Source: Enterobacter chengduensis (GTDB lineage: Bacteria > Pseudomonadota > Gammaproteobacteria > Enterobacterales > Enterobacteriaceae). Taken from it: a stretch of 64,000 nucleotides of DNA. The notes below the pieces were generated by a model. It ran no database searches and was not told the DNA's origin. It saw nothing but the letters and a program-made list of their open reading frames with translations. The stretch spans positions 42,699-106,698 of the forward strand of contig NZ_CP043319.1 of assembly GCF_001984825.2 (NCBI RefSeq), written 5' to 3'. A program made the translations under genes and the position numbers. Shown in pieces: positions 61,627-64,000 of the stretch; positions within the stretch are counted from its first letter, which is position 1; each line of letters opens with the position of its first letter.

Positions 61627-61751
61627 CCATGAAGGCGAAACAGTCTTACTAACAAACACTTAAGTTTGCATGCTGTAGTTCGAGCGCCTTCATGGCTCAG
61701 GATGCTCTTGTAGGTTAGTCCCTTAAGTAAAATTGGCGGCAATACTTAAGG
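61627..61751 (-). promoter_or_regulatory. Structured leader of traB with CTTAAG boxes
   Basis: Contains an 11-base inverted repeat CCATGAAGGCG (61627-61637) / CGCCTTCATGG (61685-61695). Three symmetric CTTAAG elements lie at 61658-61665 (ACTTAAGT), 61721-61728 (CCTTAAGT) and 61744-61751 (ACTTAAGG); the last two form an inverted repeat. It lies between a LuxR-type HTH gene and traB. I read it as the control region of the tra operon, with the boxes as candidate activator sites. A distinct promoter could not be fixed. Confidence 0.6.
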
Positions 61752-61812
61752 AACTGTGCGTATTTTTGTTTCTCTGTATAATGAAGTAAAGTGTAAATAG
61801 GCTGAATCCTAA

Positions 61813-61841
61813 AAATGCACCCTCAAGGGTGCATTTTTTGA
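61813..61841. terminator. Terminator after the small HTH gene
   Basis: AAAAATGCACCCT-ca-AGGGTGCATTTTTT, a long perfect stem with A/T flanks; functional in both directions. It ends the HTH gene at 61842, and insulates the traB control region. Confidence 0.87.
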
Positions 61842-62102
61842 TTAATTTGTGATCATCAATGAAATCATGAAAAAGTATGAGCGTGACAATATAACTGCAC
61901 GCATTGCATCGTTACTTTTTAAGTTCAGAGCTTTAGTACTTCGCTTCAGATGCGAGCGGACTGTCTCAACAGAAATATTGCAAATGTCAGCGATTGTCTC
62001 ATATGCATTACCGTGAGCATACAGAGTAACGATTTCTAACTGTTTTCTGGAAAGCTCAGGAAATACGCTATGCAGGGCGTTAATAGTGTTTTCATTAATC
62101 AT
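61842..62102 (-). CDS. Small LuxR-type HTH regulator (traA position)
   Basis: 86 residues from ATG 62102 (AGGGGA site). Almost the whole protein is a GerE/LuxR DNA-binding domain: LSRKQLEIVTLYAHGNAYETIADICNISVETVRSHLKRSTKALNLKSNDAM. No sensory domain. Located where traA lies in R64, directly before traB. Probably regulates transfer, together with the PAS-LuxR gene upstream. Confidence 0.88.
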   Translation of the reverse strand: MINENTINALHSVFPELSRKQLEIVTLYAHGNAYETIADICNISVETVRSHLKRSTKALNLKSNDAMRAVILSRSYFFMISLMITN

Positions 62103-62554
62103 CGTTAAGTCCCCTAGCAAATCTATACGTAGTAAATTTACGCGCAATATGCATCCCCTTTAATGGGGAGAAACCCCATGGACCTTGTCGCGACATGTGG
62201 TATGGGCGAAGGATTTCTGATGAGGGTGAGCTTTAGCAGCTAGGCCTATAAAGGCATGTTCATTTGCTAAGGGGGATATAGAAATTTTTGATAGGTTCTT
62301 GCACATCATAGATGAAGCTCCCGTGTAGATACTATGTCGGCTACCAAGGAGTTCTCACGCTCTGGTGGCAGCCCAGGCAGGGGTGAGAAACCGGCCTACA
62401 CGGTACCGGCCAACCTTACGGTTGCCCTACCTGAACCGCCATTACGAAGATGTGCTGGTTCAGTACACAAAAAAACACGCTTGTGCGTGTCTATGTGCAC
62501 GTGTAGATACGGGTTCTCACGCCCGATCACAGGATTTACTGTGACCTTTGAAGA
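62103..62554. other. Intergenic region between the two LuxR-type genes
   Basis: 450 bases with no convincing gene. It includes a short hairpin TGGGGAgaaaCCCCA-like at about 62166-62179, a CACGC-ttgt-GCGTG hairpin near 62478-62491, and a repeat of CGTGTAGATAC followed by GTTCTCACGC (about 62324-62360 and 62500-62522). The plus-strand open frame through it overlaps the PAS-LuxR gene and has no ribosome site; I do not accept it. Confidence 0.45.
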
Positions 62555-63300
62555 CTACTGTCTGCTTAGTGATGAGTCAACTAGATACGCATCAGGAGCA
62601 GCTCTGAATAGTCGAAACCGAGGCTTTAAAAAACGAGGGGGAACATATGCATCCCAGTTATTCTTTTTGCAAAAGTCTAATAGTTCGGCTCCAGACGAGG
62701 TCCCGGTTTTCTGCAGGCATCGGCTGATTCTGTGTTCTACCGCTTTAAGAGAGGTTCCTAATATTCGAGACATCATTTTCCTGCTGTATTTTAGAGAGAT
62801 TAAGAAGATGGCCTCCCATTCAGCATTTGTGAATATCTCAGACGGTACCCTGTATACCAACGATTTGGGAACGTCTCCCGATAGCAAGCTGTCTGGCCCA
62901 AAAATATCAACAGGCCTAACTTGAAGCATCGTTCCTGAGCAGATCCCGTCATCGTCGTAATAGGGTCTAGATTCGAAGCATAGGGCATGTATGGAGTTGC
63001 TCTCACCTATTGGATGCGTAACGATTGAAGAAAACTTATCTTCATGTTCCATAACGAGTTCCTCCTGCTTATGTATTCGTTGTGAGAGGTAAGCTAAGGA
63101 GGTAGGGAGCTGGTCCAACGTTTTTCCTACAATCGGATAATCGTTGGGGAGTTTTAATAATCGAAGAAAAGCTTGGTTTACCGCTACATACTGCAGATTG
63201 CCGTTCTTGATTGTCATCGGTTCTCTGCTGTTGGATATCAGGTTTAAAACCTGGGGAGCGAGTTGGAATTTTTTTTTGAAGAAACGAGTTTAGACATCAT
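62555..63300 (-). pseudogene. PAS-LuxR regulator, frame interrupted at a run of nine A
   Basis: The intact frame 63217-62555 (220 residues) has a PAS domain (about residues 1-110) and a LuxR-like HTH (VPSEIFTNAEWEAIFLISLKYSRKMMSRILGTSLKAVEHRISRCLQK). The PAS start is missing. Upstream, ATG 63300 begins MMSKLVSSKK, but the frame stops after 18 codons; a single added base in a run of nine A (about 63270-63278) gives FQLAPQVLNLISNSREP and joins the PAS frame, a normal PAS start. So it is either a frameshifted gene, a slippage or -1 frameshift product (A-AAA-AAA), or a sequencing error. Function probably control of tra genes. Confidence 0.75.
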
Positions 63301-63433
63301 CCACTAAGAGCCGTATGTATTTGAAATTTAGAGATATATTCTGTGTGTTGATGTACTATATCATGTAAGGCGACACTTAACTGGATTTGATCTGCGATCA
63401 TAATATTAGTTAATGATGCTTTTAAGTGTCTGA

Positions 63434-63451
63434 TTGTATGCTACGATACAA
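63434..63451. promoter_or_regulatory. Operator-like palindrome upstream of the antitoxin
   Basis: TTGTAT-gctacg-ATACAA, a perfect 6-base inverted repeat 37 bases before the antitoxin start. Antitoxins of this type usually bind such a site. A second inverted repeat GACACTTAA (63372-63380) / TTAAGTGTC (63422-63430) lies nearby in the divergent promoter area. Confidence 0.6.
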
Positions 63452-63487
63452 TAATTCGTAGGTGCTATCTGTAAATCAGGAGGAGTT

Positions 63488-63688
63488 ATGGCACATCCGA
63501 TACATTGCACGAAAGTCGCTGGTATCACGGAGTTCAAAAGGGATCCGTTAGGGACTGTCGAGTCAGCAGAGGGTGATGCTATTGCTATTCTGAACCGTAG
63601 CGCGCCGGCATTTTATCTTGTACCACTTGAGCTGTTCGAAAGCTTAAAACGAGACGCAGAAGCGCATCGCTCCAGAGGTGATGTTTGA
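63488..63688 (+). CDS. StbD/Phd-like antitoxin without a toxin gene
   Basis: 66 residues. The pattern CTKVAGITEFKRDPLGTVESAEGDAIAILNRSAPAFYLVPLELFE is that of StbD-type antitoxins (Phd/YefM superfamily), which pair with RelE-like StbE. Strong AGGAGG site. After its stop no coding frame for a toxin of 90 residues is seen before the replication control region at 63841, so it is an orphan, either a relic or an antidote against toxins elsewhere. Confidence 0.85.
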   Translation: MAHPIHCTKVAGITEFKRDPLGTVESAEGDAIAILNRSAPAFYLVPLELFESLKRDAEAHRSRGDV

Positions 63689-63840
63689 TCCTGCTGCCGG
63701 ATAGATCCTAAAAATTGATCCTGCATTGTTGTGGTGATAAAGTCGGAGAACTTATTGTTCTAAATGAATTTATTAGGTTGTCACGCCGAAGAAGGTGGCA
63801 GGTTCTGGGTGGTTAGTTAGCAAAGCCCAGAAAAGCAAAA

Positions 63841-63887
63841 ACCCCGATAATCTTAGATACTTGGCGGCATCGCGAGATTAACGGGGT
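63841..63887 (-). ncRNA. inc: Replication-control antisense RNA (RNAI) hairpin
   Basis: Long hairpin: arms ACCCCG (63841-63846) and CGGGGT (63882-63887), inner AATCT (63849-63853) and AGATT (63875-63879), loop with TTGGCG (63861-63866). In I-complex and L/M plasmids, the mRNA leader has this UUGGCG loop which pairs with a downstream CGCCAA to form the pseudoknot needed for repA translation, while the complementary RNAI blocks it. The coordinates cover the stem-loop only; the RNA's ends and promoter are not determined. Only the hairpin is seen; the pseudoknot partner lies beyond the window. Confidence 0.72.
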
Positions 63888-63899
63888 CCTTAACAAATC

Positions 63900-64000
63900 A
63901 TGCAGAAGTTGTTGCTTCTGTATGGGAGTATAACCCGTGCGCGAAAAAAGACAAGAGATTCCGTACTTACTCCTTCTGTGCAACATAAGCGCAGGAAGTG
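63900..64000 (+). CDS. Replication leader peptide (RepB/RepY-like), partial
   Basis: An ATG 12 bases after the antisense hairpin opens a frame beginning MQKLLLLYGSITRARKKTR that remains open to the window edge (33 codons). In I-complex and L/M replicons, a leader peptide at this position is translated to open the pseudoknot and is coupled to repA. The ribosome site is weak. repA should follow beyond position 64000. Confidence 0.6.
   Translation, partial: MQKLLLLYGSITRARKKTRDSVLTPSVQHKRRK

Noticed and set aside
62334..62924. Plus-strand frame of 196 codons antisense to the PAS-LuxR gene
   Set aside because: The opposite strand encodes a recognisable LuxR-type protein; this frame has no ribosome site and an unstructured translation.
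1..64000. CRISPR array, insertion sequences, integrons, resistance genes, tRNA or rRNA genes
   Set aside because: I looked for regularly spaced repeats, transposase motifs, attC-like elements and the usual resistance proteins and found none.

Overview
The window is the backbone of a large self-transmissible plasmid from an enterobacterial host (Enterobacterales). It belongs to the I-complex lineage: R64/ColIb-P9 (IncI1), the B/O/K/Z plasmids and the more distant L/M plasmids. The evidence is an almost complete IncI-type transfer region in R64 gene order: nikA-nikB, trbC-trbB-trbA, excA, traY to traE, rci, a pilV shufflon, pilU to pilL and traC-traB. In addition there is an oriT with a CATCCTG^T nick sequence, and at the right edge an antisense-RNA hairpin with a TTGGCG loop of the type that controls I-complex/L/M repA. 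I see no insertion sequence, integron, resistance gene, CRISPR array, tRNA or rRNA gene in the 64 kb, so this stretch is backbone without recognisable cargo. The host species cannot be read from the sequence.

Positions 1-13,200 are the leading region, which enters the recipient first. The nick lies on the minus strand at 13,223/13,224, so the minus strand is transferred 5' end first towards lower coordinates, and nearly every gene here is on the plus strand, reading towards oriT. It holds recognisable establishment genes: a DUF1380 protein, ardA (anti-restriction), a homologue of the DNA polymerase III theta subunit, a DUF905 protein, a ParB-like protein, psiB-psiA (SOS inhibition) and a hok/mok/sok toxin-antitoxin locus. 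Several unknown genes, a methylase-fold protein without a visible catalytic NPPY motif, and an HTH repressor gene with twin palindromic operators lie alongside. Five long GC-rich non-coding blocks (about 525-836, 1650-2006, 3160-3770, 8090-8860, 11140-11790) share repeats and hairpins. They are good candidates for single-strand promoters or initiation sites of the Frpo/ssi type.

Positions 13,140-16,370 are oriT, nikA and nikB. Positions 17,117-22,819 encode the coupling complex (trbC, trbB, trbA) and the entry-exclusion protein. Positions 22,881-45,650 encode the type IVB (Dot/Icm-like) secretion machine and the Sog primase, all on the minus strand with many stop/start overlaps. Positions 46,293-60,119 encode the Rci recombinase, a minimal two-state shufflon at the 3' end of pilV, and the thin type IV pilus.

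Positions 60,141-63,300 are the regulatory end of the transfer operon: traC, a NusG-like traB with an intrinsic terminator directly downstream, a small LuxR-type HTH gene and a PAS-LuxR gene that appears split by a run of nine A residues. Positions 63,434-64,000 hold an orphan StbD/Phd-type antitoxin and the beginning of the replication control region; repA itself lies beyond the window.

The most novel-looking points are the terminator placed between the antiterminator-like traB and the rest of the operon, the homopolymer-interrupted PAS-LuxR regulator, the two-state shufflon, the covarying hairpins in the leading-region promoters, and the unknown genes that share those promoters with ardA.
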